Virus record (IMG/VR): IMGVR_UViG_3300044614_001341
Location: 1-64,000 of that record
Source: a virus
Length of the DNA: 64,000 nt
Strand: one strand, 5' to 3'
Of the stretch, positions 10,331-16,963 are shown in pieces. Position numbers and translations under genes: made by a program. The notes beneath the pieces were generated by a model, which saw only the letters and a program-made list of their open reading frames with translations, ran no database searches and was not told the origin of the DNA. The stretch's first letter is position 1, and every line of letters starts with the position of its first letter.

Positions 10331-10522
10331 TTATTTATTGTGCTTCTTCTTACAAGCACTCCTTGCCCAAGCACGACTTAGACTATTCACATAAGAGCAA
10401 GATTTTTTAGATTCCCCACAGTATGGACATTTTTCATCTGGGGGATCTTTAAGATAACCCTCAGGTGTATACATTTTTTTCTTTTTAAGATTCTCTAATT
10501 GTTTATATTTACGGTGGTTCAT
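10331..10522 (-). CDS. Small basic zinc-ribbon-like protein
   Basis: 63 residues if started at the ATG at 10522, which forms an ATGA overlap with the stop of the preceding gene; a longer frame to 10558 exists but is less likely. Contains CPYCG and a later lone cysteine, and is lysine-rich at the C-terminus (KKKHNK). Not recognised; it may bind nucleic acid through a partial zinc knuckle. Confidence 0.6.
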   Translation of the reverse strand: MNHRKYKQLENLKKKKMYTPEGYLKDPPDEKCPYCGESKKSCSYVNSLSRAWARSACKKKHNK

Positions 10523-10773
10523 ACAACCACAGGTTCTCCTTGACCTTGTGGAATGCATAAGTCTTGTACTGCAGGTAATCCAATTTGACCTGGTAGTTGT
10601 TTATCAGTGGTTGAAGAAATATCAATCACCTGATCCAGAATAAATCGTTGACGACTATAAGATCTTTTATCGGGTTCAAACGCAACCATCATAATCGCAT
10701 CATTAATGTCTCCACAATGAGCGATAATCCTTCCTGTCTTATTTTCCGTTACGATCCAGTATTCGTTCATCAT
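10519..10773 (-). CDS. Hypothetical protein, 84 aa
   Basis: Not recognised. N-terminus MNEYWIVTENKTGRIIAHC with no membrane segment. It overlaps the small gene upstream by 35 nt and the downstream gene by an ATGA overlap, consistent with a tightly packed early operon following gnd. Start could be 10773 or the adjacent ATG at 10770. Confidence 0.65.
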   Translation of the reverse strand: MMNEYWIVTENKTGRIIAHCGDINDAIMMVAFEPDKRSYSRQRFILDQVIDISSTTDKQLPGQIGLPAVQDLCIPQGQGEPVVV

Positions 10774-10879
10774 TTAATTGCTTTTCCACATTATAGGATG
10801 GTTCTGGTTTTCTGTAAAGACCTGGCCAAGTATCTCTAATAATTTCTGCGAGTTTATAAGAAGTTTCTGAAGTGATCAT
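10739..10879 (-). CDS. Hypothetical small protein, 46 aa
   Basis: A 46-codon frame starting 2 nt after the gnd stop (ATG at 10879) and ending inside the next gene. It reads MITSETSYKLAEIIRDTW and ends DRNGK. The near-zero spacing to gnd supports translation, while the 35-nt overlap with the next gene is a reservation. No recognised domain. Confidence 0.45.
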   Translation of the reverse strand: MITSETSYKLAEIIRDTWPGLYRKPEPSYNVEKQLNDERILDRNGK

Positions 10880-10880
10880 T

Positions 10881-11933
10881 TTATCTAACGCGGTGTCCTC
10901 CAAACATAAACCTCATTCCGTTCAAGATTTTTGCTCCGAACGATCCGAGATTGCGTGAGTTAAATCTTTCAAATAAGGCAGTAGTAATGACAGGAGCGGG
11001 AACCCCCAGATCCACAGCGGCAGAAACAGTCCAACGACCCTCACCGCTGTCGGATACACCTCCAGAGAACTGTTTAAGGCTACCATCCCTGCGTAACACA
11101 TCAGCAGTAAGATCGAGTAACCAAGACCCAACCACGCTACCACGACGCCATAACTCAGCAACCTCAGCAACGTCAATATCATAGCAATAGGATTCTGGAT
11201 CTGCCATTGGGGCAACCTCTGCGTCACCTTCTCTAACATACTGAGCACCTGCATTAGCGTTCTTAATAATGTTAAATCCTTCTGCGTATGCCTGCATAAT
11301 ACCATACTCAATACCATTATGCACCATCTTTACAAAGTGTCCTGCACCTGGACCACCACAATGAAGCCAACCATGTTCCGCAGAAGTTATGTCCGAGTCA
11401 AATTGAGTCCTGGGGGCAGCGTCAATTCCTGGGGAGAGTGCATTAAAAATGCGCGAACAAGTGGCGACTGCAGTATCTCCACCTCCAACCATAAGACAGT
11501 ATCCACGATCCAAACCGTAAACACCACCACTAGTGCCGCAATCAATATACTGGATGCCCTGCTTTGCAAGTCGTTCTGCCCGTTTCCGACTGTCCTTAAA
11601 ATTGCTATTGCCATGATCAATAATAATATCTCCTTCACCACAATATCGTAGTAACTCATTAATCGTCTCCTCTACTGTTTCGGCAGGAACTACCATCATG
11701 AAGATGCCTGGTCCGTATTTGTCTGATACTCCACTCTGAGTATGTTTTACTACTTGAGCAAGGCTTTGTATAGAAGTTGTAACACCATTAACATATCCGT
11801 TTTCGTATGCTTCTTGCGCCTTTTCATAGTTCCTACGATAACCCCAAACTTCTATACCCGCCTTCATCATTCGGCGAGACATACCTTCCCCCATTCTCCC
11901 TAAACCAATTAATCCTACTCTCATTTTTCCCAA
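10881..11933 (-). CDS. gnd: 6-phosphogluconate dehydrogenase (decarboxylating), short form
   Basis: Oxidatively decarboxylates 6-phosphogluconate to ribulose 5-phosphate with NAD(P)H formation in the pentose phosphate pathway. The 350 residues begin with a dinucleotide-binding motif GLIGLGRMGEGM, carry DHGNSNFKDS, and have the family signature GPGAGHFVKMVHNGIEYG with its catalytic lysine. The length fits the short (about 300-350 aa) bacterial/phage type rather than the 470-residue form. With talC just upstream it would steer host carbon toward ribose and reducing power for nucleotide synthesis; nrdA/nrdB are in the same window. It appears intact. The first codons overlap the preceding gene by 13 nt. 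Confidence 0.93.
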   Translation of the reverse strand: MGKMRVGLIGLGRMGEGMSRRMMKAGIEVWGYRRNYEKAQEAYENGYVNGVTTSIQSLAQVVKHTQSGVSDKYGPGIFMMVVPAETVEETINELLRYCGEGDIIIDHGNSNFKDSRKRAERLAKQGIQYIDCGTSGGVYGLDRGYCLMVGGGDTAVATCSRIFNALSPGIDAAPRTQFDSDITSAEHGWLHCGGPGAGHFVKMVHNGIEYGIMQAYAEGFNIIKNANAGAQYVREGDAEVAPMADPESYCYDIDVAEVAELWRRGSVVGSWLLDLTADVLRRDGSLKQFSGGVSDSGEGRWTVSAAVDLGVPAPVITTALFERFNSRNLGSFGAKILNGMRFMFGGHRVR

Positions 11934-12127
11934 TCCTCGTAAATTTTTCTAAAATACATATCCACTTTTGTTAAACTATCCAAGTGAATATCACAAACAT
12001 AATTATGATCATCACACCATTGCAGTGCAATCTCATGAAACTTTTCTTCACTTATAACTCTCTTAACACCATACAATCTAGAAAATGATGACATCACAAA
12101 ATGCCAACACTGTTCTTCAGATTTCAT
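11921..12127 (-). CDS. Hypothetical protein, 68 aa, between talC and gnd
   Basis: Not recognised. Starts inside the 3' end of talC (11-nt overlap) and ends inside the 5' end of gnd (13-nt overlap), so the three are likely translationally coupled. Contains an acidic helix-rich C-terminus (VDMYFRKIYEDWEK) and two cysteines; no membrane segment. Confidence 0.65.
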   Translation of the reverse strand: MKSEEQCWHFVMSSFSRLYGVKRVISEEKFHEIALQWCDDHNYVCDIHLDSLTKVDMYFRKIYEDWEK

Positions 12128-12782
12128 CTTTCTTATCTAGAACAGATTCCCAATCCTTCTGAAAGAGTTCTAAACCTTTATCAGTCATAATGTTCTTATA
12201 CATTGCCCAGAATACAACTGGAGGAATTGTAACTACATCAGCACCACAAAGAGCAGATTGTTCTACCTGTCTTACATCACGAAGAGATGCTGCAAGAATT
12301 TGTGTGGATGTTCCTGAGTAATCAAATGCCTTACGAATGTTTTTGATAAGTTCAATTCCATCTACAGAATTGTCCATCCAACGACCAACGAAAGGTGAGA
12401 TGAATGTTGCTCCTGCTTTAGATGCAAGAATTGCCTGAGCGACTGAGAACACAAGAGTTACATTAACTTGAATTCCTTTATCAGAAAGAAACTTACAAGT
12501 CTTAAGTCCTTCTACAGTACAAGGAACTTTAATGGTAACTGCAGGGGCAATTGAATAAAATTGTTGTGCCTGTGAAAGCATTTCTTCGACAGTATCTGCA
12601 ACCACCTCAGCAGAAATGCTTTCTAGGTTTGAAAAAGAATTTGATATTTCCTCAATAACTTCTTGAAGTTGCCTACCACTCTTAAGAATTAAAGTTGGAT
12701 TTGTAGTAACTCCATCTAATAGTCCAGTCTCATATGCTGGACTAATCATTGAAACATCTGCTGTGTCTAAAAAGATCTTCAT
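12117..12782 (-). CDS. talC: Transaldolase, TalC/MipB type
   Basis: Transfers a dihydroxyacetone unit between sugar phosphates in the pentose phosphate pathway. Started at 12782 the product is 221 residues, begins MKIFLDTAD as TalC proteins do, and carries the Schiff-base lysine at about residue 85 in VTIKVPCT. An upstream ATG at 12800 coincides with the expected transcription start of the promoter at 12806-12834, so 12782 is preferred. The compact 220-residue form is the one carried by T4-like cyanophages. Forms an operon with the 68-aa gene and gnd. Confidence 0.93.
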   Translation of the reverse strand: MKIFLDTADVSMISPAYETGLLDGVTTNPTLILKSGRQLQEVIEEISNSFSNLESISAEVVADTVEEMLSQAQQFYSIAPAVTIKVPCTVEGLKTCKFLSDKGIQVNVTLVFSVAQAILASKAGATFISPFVGRWMDNSVDGIELIKNIRKAFDYSGTSTQILAASLRDVRQVEQSALCGADVVTIPPVVFWAMYKNIMTDKGLELFQKDWESVLDKKDEI

Positions 12783-12805
12783 ATAAAAGTAAGAACTCAT
12801 AAGTA

Positions 12806-12834
12806 ATTATACTGAGTTCTTATTAGTGTGTCAG
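12806..12834 (-). promoter_or_regulatory. Sigma-70-type promoter for talC-gnd
   Basis: On the minus strand: -35 CTGACA, 17-bp spacer, -10 TATAAT. The predicted start at about 12799 lies 17 nt before the talC ATG at 12782. Confidence 0.7.
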
Positions 12835-12856
12835 ATTTTGTTATGAATTGAAGATA

Positions 12857-12937
12857 TTATAGGTCTTGTGCTACGGATAATATAAACATAATAACACCAA
12901 AGAGTTGAAAGAGAAGAAGGATTAGAAGAAAAGCCAT
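12857..12937 (-). CDS. Possible 26-aa membrane peptide
   Basis: A 26-codon frame beginning at an ATG right at the end of a terminator T-tract and encoding an almost uninterrupted hydrophobic stretch (MAFLLILLLFQLFGVIMFI). It has the composition of a single-pass membrane peptide, but there is no clear ribosome-binding site and translation would need read-through of the terminator. Tentative. Confidence 0.3.
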   Translation of the reverse strand: MAFLLILLLFQLFGVIMFILSVAQDL

Positions 12938-12963
12938 AAAAAAAGGAGTTCTTATGGAACTCC
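12938..12963 (-). terminator. Rho-independent terminator
   Basis: Minus-strand hairpin GGAGTTC / GAACTCC followed by seven T. It follows the 44-aa gene and ends the transcript coming from psbD and the HNH gene. Confidence 0.8.
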
Positions 12964-12974
12964 ATTATTTATTT

Positions 12975-13109
12975 TTAAGTTTGTCCTTGTGAATAGACGG
13001 GTTGTAAAATACCACCATCTTGATCATCATCATTATCGTGATCCTCATTGAGAATAACGATTAAGGCAAATACGAACAGAACCAAGTATAGAATATACTG
13101 TGTGGTCAT
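12975..13109 (-). CDS. Small single-pass membrane protein, 44 aa
   Basis: ATG at 13109 preceded by an AAGGAA ribosome-binding site and overlapping the stop of the HNH gene by ATGA. The N-terminal half is a membrane helix (YILYLVLFVFALIVIL); the second half is acidic (NEDHDNDDDQDGG). Not recognised. Being downstream of an endonuclease gene with a perfect stop/start overlap suggests it originally followed psbD directly. Confidence 0.6.
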   Translation of the reverse strand: MTTQYILYLVLFVFALIVILNEDHDNDDDQDGGILQPVYSQGQT

Positions 13110-13669
13110 AATGGGTTTCCTTTTTGTGAATAAGATTTAAGATTTTCTACTAATATTTGAAGTTCTTGTAGGGAAGCATCGTTTTTTAGAGTGTTTGCTC
13201 TATTGCTTATGACCCACACATTACCTTTTATGTATCCTTTTTCTGGAATAATTTTATCTAGTGAAGGATTGTTTGGAGAGTTTCTAACTTCCGTGCTTTC
13301 AATTTCTATACCAAGCAATGGACATCTTTCTGGAATAATAATATCATCAAGTTCAATATTGAAGGGCAGATTGTTTTTCTTTGCCCTACTCTTTGCCCTT
13401 GCATACATCTTATATTCAGTTGTTTTTGATATTGCGTTGGGGTCAAATCTTGATTTATTAAATTCTATCGATCTCTCTTTGCGAATACATCCACAAGATT
13501 GTATTTTTCCAGAAACTATGTCATGTCTTCTAGTTTTTGTAGTTCTGCCGCCACAAGAACAAGAGCACTCACAAGCAACATATTTTTTACAGGAAGATTG
13601 ATATTCTCGTAGAATAGTTAATCTTCCATATGTTTTACCTACTAAACTCTCTTTTGGTCCGTGTTTCAT
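13106..13669 (-). CDS. Homing-type HNH endonuclease downstream of psbD
   Basis: 187 residues. The C-terminal half has CPLLGIEI followed by PSLDKIIPEKGYIKGN and VWVISNRANTLK, the arrangement of HNH-type nucleases related to phage homing and endonuclease-VII-like proteins. The N-terminal half has paired cysteines (CECSCSCGG, SCGC), probably a zinc DNA-binding part. It sits in the psbD 3' region between that gene's terminator and a 44-aa gene, and has its own TATAAATA box inside an inverted repeat whose downstream arm includes the GAAGG ribosome-binding site. Confidence 0.8.
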   Translation of the reverse strand: MKHGPKESLVGKTYGRLTILREYQSSCKKYVACECSCSCGGRTTKTRRHDIVSGKIQSCGCIRKERSIEFNKSRFDPNAISKTTEYKMYARAKSRAKKNNLPFNIELDDIIIPERCPLLGIEIESTEVRNSPNNPSLDKIIPEKGYIKGNVWVISNRANTLKNDASLQELQILVENLKSYSQKGNPL

Positions 13670-13724
13670 AATACCTTCATTTACTATTATTATTTATAAA
13701 AATATTTATCTCAACGAAGGTATT
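13670..13724 (-). promoter_or_regulatory. Inverted repeat enclosing a late promoter, sequestering the HNH ribosome-binding site
   Basis: Arms aataccttc (13670-13678) and gaaggtatt (13716-13724) are perfectly complementary. On the minus strand the proximal arm is GAAGGTATT immediately before the ATG at 13669, so it contains the ribosome-binding site. The TATAAATA box at 13691-13698 lies between the arms: transcripts from upstream would form the hairpin, transcripts from the late start would not. Confidence 0.7.
13691..13698 (-). promoter_or_regulatory. T4-type late promoter box
   Basis: Perfect TATAAATA on the minus strand, 21 nt before the HNH start at 13669. Confidence 0.75.
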
Positions 13725-13731
13725 ATAACAT

Positions 13732-13753
13732 AAAAAAGACCCCGAAGGGTCTT
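13732..13753 (-). terminator. psbD Rho-independent terminator
   Basis: Minus-strand AAGACCC-TTCG-GGGTCTT hairpin followed by a T-tract, 30 nt after the psbD stop. Confidence 0.85.
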
Positions 13754-13782
13754 GTGCGTTTCCGCAGGGTATTATATTTTAA

Positions 13783-14847
13783 TCACAAGGCGTTTCCCCG
13801 GGGCAATACTTCCTCTGGCAGCACAAAATTTTCGTGTGGTTGGTCAACAGGTGCCATCCAAGCACGTAAGCCTTCGTTTAAAAGCACGTTCTTTGTATAG
13901 AAAGTTTCGTAACTTGGATCTTCAGCGGCACGAATCTCCTGACTTACAAAGTCGTAAGCTCTAAGGTTAAGAGCAAGACCAATAATACCGATAGAAGAAG
14001 TCCAGAGACCCATAACGGGAACGAAAAGCATGAAGAAATGAAGCCAACGCTTATTACTGAAAGCAATACCAAAAATTTGCGACCAGAATCTGTTAGCAGT
14101 AACCATTGAGTAAGTCTCTTCCTCTTGCGTAGGTTCAAATGCTTTGAATGTATTTGCTTGCCCACTGTCTTCAAATAGAGTGTTTTCTACAGTTGCTCCA
14201 TGAATTGCACAGAGTAGTGCTCCTCCCAGTATACCAGCAACTCCCATCATATGGAAGGGGTTAAGGGTCCAGTTATGGAAACCCTGAAGAAACAGTAGGA
14301 ACCTGAAGATTGCGGCAACACCAAAGGATGGTGCAAAGAACCAACTGGATTGACCCAGTGGATACATCAAGAACACTGAAACAAATACAGCAATAGGACC
14401 AGAAAAAGCAATAGCATTATAAGGACGGATGCCCACCAGGCGAGCAATCTCAAACTGACGAAGCATAAACCCTATTAGGGAAAATGCACCGTGGAGAGCA
14501 ACAAAGGTCCAAAGCCCTCCAAGTTGGAACCACCTGACGATATCCCCTTGAGCCTCAGGACCCCAGAGCAGAAGAAGAGAATGACCCATAGCATCTGCTG
14601 GGGTGCTTACCGCAGCGGTCAACGCATTACAACCTTCTAGAAATGAGGATGCTAAACCGTGTGTATAAAAACTCGTGACGAATGTAATTCCAGTAAACCA
14701 TCCACCTAATGCTAGGTAAGCACAAGGCATAAAAAGTAAACCACTCCATCCAATAAACACAAACCTATCCCTTTTCAACCAATCATCAAGTAAATCAAAC
14801 CAACTTCGTTGTTGGTTTGGCAATGAAAGTGATGAAGATACCATCAA
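13783..14847 (-). CDS. psbD: Photosystem II reaction-centre protein D2
   Basis: D2 pairs with D1 to form the photosystem II reaction centre in the host thylakoid membrane. The 354-residue frame (353 if the second ATG at 14844 is used) matches normal D2 length and is uninterrupted from [20 protein letters not shown] to a C-terminus ending LPRGNAL. Five membrane helices and the conserved [20 protein letters not shown] segment are present. Phage copies are thought to sustain photosystem II repair during infection. Flanked on both sides by homing-endonuclease genes; no intron. Confidence 0.97.
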   Translation of the reverse strand: MMVSSSLSLPNQQRSWFDLLDDWLKRDRFVFIGWSGLLFMPCAYLALGGWFTGITFVTSFYTHGLASSFLEGCNALTAAVSTPADAMGHSLLLLWGPEAQGDIVRWFQLGGLWTFVALHGAFSLIGFMLRQFEIARLVGIRPYNAIAFSGPIAVFVSVFLMYPLGQSSWFFAPSFGVAAIFRFLLFLQGFHNWTLNPFHMMGVAGILGGALLCAIHGATVENTLFEDSGQANTFKAFEPTQEEETYSMVTANRFWSQIFGIAFSNKRWLHFFMLFVPVMGLWTSSIGIIGLALNLRAYDFVSQEIRAAEDPSYETFYTKNVLLNEGLRAWMAPVDQPHENFVLPEEVLPRGNAL

Positions 14848-14873
14848 TCCTCCTTTTAGTATTTCTCATATTT

Positions 14874-14902
14874 AGTTTACAATACTTAACAAAATAGGTC
14901 AA
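14874..14902 (-). promoter_or_regulatory. Sigma-70-type promoter for psbD
   Basis: Minus strand -35 TTGACC, 17 bp, -10 TAAACT, just upstream of psbD and starting immediately after the stop of the endonuclease gene at 14912. Confidence 0.6.
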
Positions 14903-14911
14903 TAGAGATTT

Positions 14912-15490
14912 CTACTTACCGTATCTTTTATCAATAGGTTTGTTAGGGTCAAGTCCCTTTGCCTCTCTATATTTCCTCCATCTCTCTTTTGTTGCTTCAC
15001 TTCTTCTCTCTCTTTCTTCTTCACTAATATTTGGATTTTTAGAAGCATTCTTATTACCTTTACCTGCCTCACTCAACTTTTGTTTTGTTTCTTCACTCAA
15101 CTTTTTACCAACCATACGAGTATTACCTTCTAAACTCTTTGAGATTTTTGCCTTATGCTCCTCACTCAACTTCATACCAGTTCTAAACTGTCTCAACTTT
15201 TCTTTACTCTCTTCTGTATGCTTCAACTTACCTTTATGTGATTGACTGATTTTTTGTTTTGTTTCTTCTGTATGAACTCTTCCAGTTGGGTCCATCAGCA
15301 ACCTTACAATCTCTTCTTTACCAATAGTTCCTTCTAAACCTTTCCAAGCACAATAATCTTTGATATTACCATATTGCTCCCACAACTTTCTGTGTGCCTC
15401 TGCGTGTTCTTCCACAGTCAGTTCAATAAGATTTGATGAGTCGTCAGTTCCACCCATATGTCTTGGAACAATATGATGTTTATGTTTCAT
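14912..15490 (-). CDS. HNH homing endonuclease with NUMOD3-type repeats
   Basis: 192 residues from the ATG at 15490, which lies 29 nt after a TATAAATA box; an upstream frame to 15544 would start inside the terminator. The N-terminal nuclease is HHIVPRHMGGTDDSSNL with NLIELTVEEHAEAHRKLW. Four or five repeats follow of the form SEETKQKISQSHKG / SEEHKAKISKSLEG, the DNA-binding NUMOD3 modules of phage homing enzymes. Inserted between the 136-aa gene's terminator and the psbD promoter. Confidence 0.85.
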   Translation of the reverse strand: MKHKHHIVPRHMGGTDDSSNLIELTVEEHAEAHRKLWEQYGNIKDYCAWKGLEGTIGKEEIVRLLMDPTGRVHTEETKQKISQSHKGKLKHTEESKEKLRQFRTGMKLSEEHKAKISKSLEGNTRMVGKKLSEETKQKLSEAGKGNKNASKNPNISEEERERRSEATKERWRKYREAKGLDPNKPIDKRYGK

Positions 15491-15519
15491 TCTTACTGTT
15501 GCTGTCTCTACTACATTAT

Positions 15520-15527
15520 TATTTATA
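15520..15527 (-). promoter_or_regulatory. T4-type late promoter fused to a terminator
   Basis: Perfect TATAAATA; the T-tract of the terminator at 15528-15551 runs directly into it. A 6-bp repeat (15504-15509 with 15533-15538) encloses the box. Confidence 0.75.
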
Positions 15528-15551
15528 AAAAAAGAGACCTTCACAGGTCTC
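15528..15551 (-). terminator. Rho-independent terminator of the 136-aa gene
   Basis: Minus-strand GAGACCT / AGGTCTC hairpin followed by seven T, about 25 nt after the gene's stop. Confidence 0.8.
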
Positions 15552-15574
15552 CTCCGTATTATATCACATTATAA

Positions 15575-15985
15575 TCAACCAATAATACTCTCTCTCCACT
15601 CTTCACTCATATTCACCATAATTGCTTCTGCTGCTTCTGGTGTTTCGGCATATCCTTCATCAAGTAAATGTGAAAGAATGATGTCGTAAATATCTACTTG
15701 TTCTTTTTGAGTTCTTTTCATATTTCTTTCACTTTTAGTCATTTTTCCAGACATACTACCAAAATTTGTAGTACCTAACATTCCATATTTTTGATTACCG
15801 AAAAATGAGGGATTTTGTTTTGCTTTTCTTACTGTTGGTTTTTCCTGCCCCACTTTTTCAGGATTTCTTTTTGGCATTAATTTTTTTCTTCTTCCGTGAA
15901 CATCATATTCTTTATCATTAGTTCCTTCACCAATAACAACTTCCATATATGCTTCTTGAAGATTGCGAAGTTCTTGTGCGTCCAT
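15575..15985 (-). CDS. Phage protein with conserved C-terminal YDxxLxxLLxxGxxxTxEEA motif
   Basis: 136 residues, basic in the middle (KKLMPKRNPEKVG, RKAKQNPSFFGNQ). The last 40 residues read DIYDIILSHLLDEGYAETPE and continue AAEAIMVNMSEEW. A related motif (AYDLVLEYLFSQGHVDTLEE) occurs in the 448-residue protein at 43482-44828, so the C-terminus looks like a shared sorting, packaging or docking tag. It has its own late promoter and terminator, which fits a virion or assembly protein, but the role is unknown. Confidence 0.75.
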   Translation of the reverse strand: MDAQELRNLQEAYMEVVIGEGTNDKEYDVHGRRKKLMPKRNPEKVGQEKPTVRKAKQNPSFFGNQKYGMLGTTNFGSMSGKMTKSERNMKRTQKEQVDIYDIILSHLLDEGYAETPEAAEAIMVNMSEEWRESIIG

Positions 15986-16004
15986 AGTACAAATACCTTT
16001 TAAG

Positions 16005-16012
16005 TATTTATA
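16005..16012 (-). promoter_or_regulatory. T4-type late promoter box
   Basis: Perfect TATAAATA 19 nt before the start of the 136-aa gene at 15985. Confidence 0.75.
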
Positions 16013-16026
16013 TTTTTATATTTTTA

Positions 16027-16146
16027 TCATTCATAAATCATCCCAACAGTCAGTAAGACAAAGCAAAGTATTGTGAATATCATAAGTCCTATGCCTGCCC
16101 AGATTATCCAGTTAGGCATAGGTTCGTTTTGGGTATTATGACTCAT
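16027..16146 (-). CDS. Small single-pass membrane protein, 39 aa
   Basis: ATG at 16146, 1 nt after the stop of the GIY-YIG gene. MSHNTQNEPMPNW is followed by one membrane helix (IIWAGIGLMIFTILCFVLL) and a short tail. Not recognised; it resembles in size the photosystem accessory peptides but I cannot match it to one. Confidence 0.6.
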   Translation of the reverse strand: MSHNTQNEPMPNWIIWAGIGLMIFTILCFVLLTVGMIYE

Positions 16147-16147
16147 A

Positions 16148-16810
16148 TTATTGGTGTTTTTGTTTTCTATATTTCCAATTTTGATTTCCCTTTTTTGCTT
16201 CACTTAATTTTTTTCTAGTTTCTTCTGATGGTGTTTTGCCTTTATGTGCTTCACTCATTTTTATTTTGGTTTCATCGGATAATTTTTTACCTTTCATATT
16301 CTGATTACCTTTTTGTGCTTCGCCAACTTTTTGTTTAGTTTCATCCGAAAGTTTTCTACCAACATTCCAAGTATTTCCCATCATTTTCTGTCTTATTTTA
16401 TCTTTATGTTCCTCCGATAATTTCATTCCTTTTCTTTTTTCACTTATTTTTTGTTTTTGTTCTTCAGTCATTTCTTTACCATAGTTGGGATTTTTTTCAC
16501 CAACTCTCATTTCACTTAATTTTTTTCGTGTCTCTTCACTTACCAAAACACCAGAAGCACCTTCACCACCATCAGTTCTGTTGCGAAGAACACCTGTTCC
16601 TATATCCTTCCTCCCAAATACCACAATCATATACTTTTCGTGCTTGAATGCTTCTTCTTCAGTTAAGTTTTTCTTCAAAAATATTATTCTAGATTTATCT
16701 TTTGGTGGTCTTATATCACCATTTGTTTTATTATAAATTCTTTTTCCTTTTCCCTTTCCAATATAGTAAGGAGTTTTATCCTCTCGCAAATAAGCGTAAG
16801 TGTAATACAT
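16148..16810 (-). CDS. GIY-YIG homing endonuclease with NUMOD3 repeats, next to psbA
   Basis: 220 residues. The N-terminal nuclease has YTYAYLREDKTPYYIGKGKG (the GIY-YIG equivalent YAY...YIG) and the downstream conserved glutamate region. It is followed by about six NUMOD3 repeats (SEETRKKLSEMRVGEKNPNY, then further SDETK / SEEHK units). Inserted immediately downstream of psbA, whose gene is intact and intronless. Free-standing homing enzymes beside psbA are known in cyanophages and can cut psbA alleles of competing phages. It has two late boxes and a terminator upstream. Confidence 0.87.
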   Translation of the reverse strand: MYYTYAYLREDKTPYYIGKGKGKRIYNKTNGDIRPPKDKSRIIFLKKNLTEEEAFKHEKYMIVVFGRKDIGTGVLRNRTDGGEGASGVLVSEETRKKLSEMRVGEKNPNYGKEMTEEQKQKISEKRKGMKLSEEHKDKIRQKMMGNTWNVGRKLSDETKQKVGEAQKGNQNMKGKKLSDETKIKMSEAHKGKTPSEETRKKLSEAKKGNQNWKYRKQKHQ

Positions 16811-16836
16811 TTCTACTCTGTTATGGTTCGCAATAA

Positions 16837-16844
16837 TATTTATA
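16837..16844 (-). promoter_or_regulatory. T4-type late promoter box
   Basis: Perfect TATAAATA 26 nt before the GIY-YIG start. Confidence 0.75.
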
Positions 16845-16858
16845 ATACATTATACTAG

Positions 16859-16882
16859 AAAAGGTGCCCGAAGACACCTTTT
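16859..16882 (-). terminator. Hairpin terminator between psbA and the GIY-YIG gene
   Basis: AAAAGGTG / CACCTTTT stem with a TCTTCGGG loop region and a short T-tract; a second barrier behind the psbA terminator. Confidence 0.7.
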
Positions 16883-16914
16883 CACCTGATAGATGCGAAC
16901 CACACAGGTATTAG

Positions 16915-16922
16915 TATTTATA
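16915..16922 (-). promoter_or_regulatory. T4-type late promoter box fused to the psbA terminator
   Basis: Perfect TATAAATA directly after the T-tract of the psbA terminator. It would start a transcript about 100 nt upstream of the GIY-YIG gene, through the second terminator. Confidence 0.65.
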
Positions 16923-16950
16923 TAAAAAAAGGAACCCCGAAGAGTTCCTT
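16923..16950 (-). terminator. psbA Rho-independent terminator
   Basis: AAGGAACTCTTCGGGGTTCCTT hairpin (minus strand, with a one-base bulge) followed by seven T, 14 nt after the psbA stop. Confidence 0.85.
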
Positions 16951-16963
16951 AACTTTATTGAAA

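Larger units (their letters stand above)
16825..16901 (-). repeat. Inverted repeat enclosing terminator and late promoter before the GIY-YIG gene
   Basis: ggttcgca (16825-16832) and tgcgaacc (16894-16901) are perfectly complementary. The 61 bases between them contain a terminator hairpin, a TATAAT hexamer and a TATAAATA box. Confidence 0.65.

Noticed and set aside
10881-12782. Complete phage pentose-phosphate set including zwf or cp12
   Set aside because: Only talC and gnd are present in this window; no zwf or cp12 could be found.
13191-13601. Plus-strand 136-codon frame opposite the HNH gene
   Set aside because: Antisense shadow of a gene with recognisable HNH motifs.
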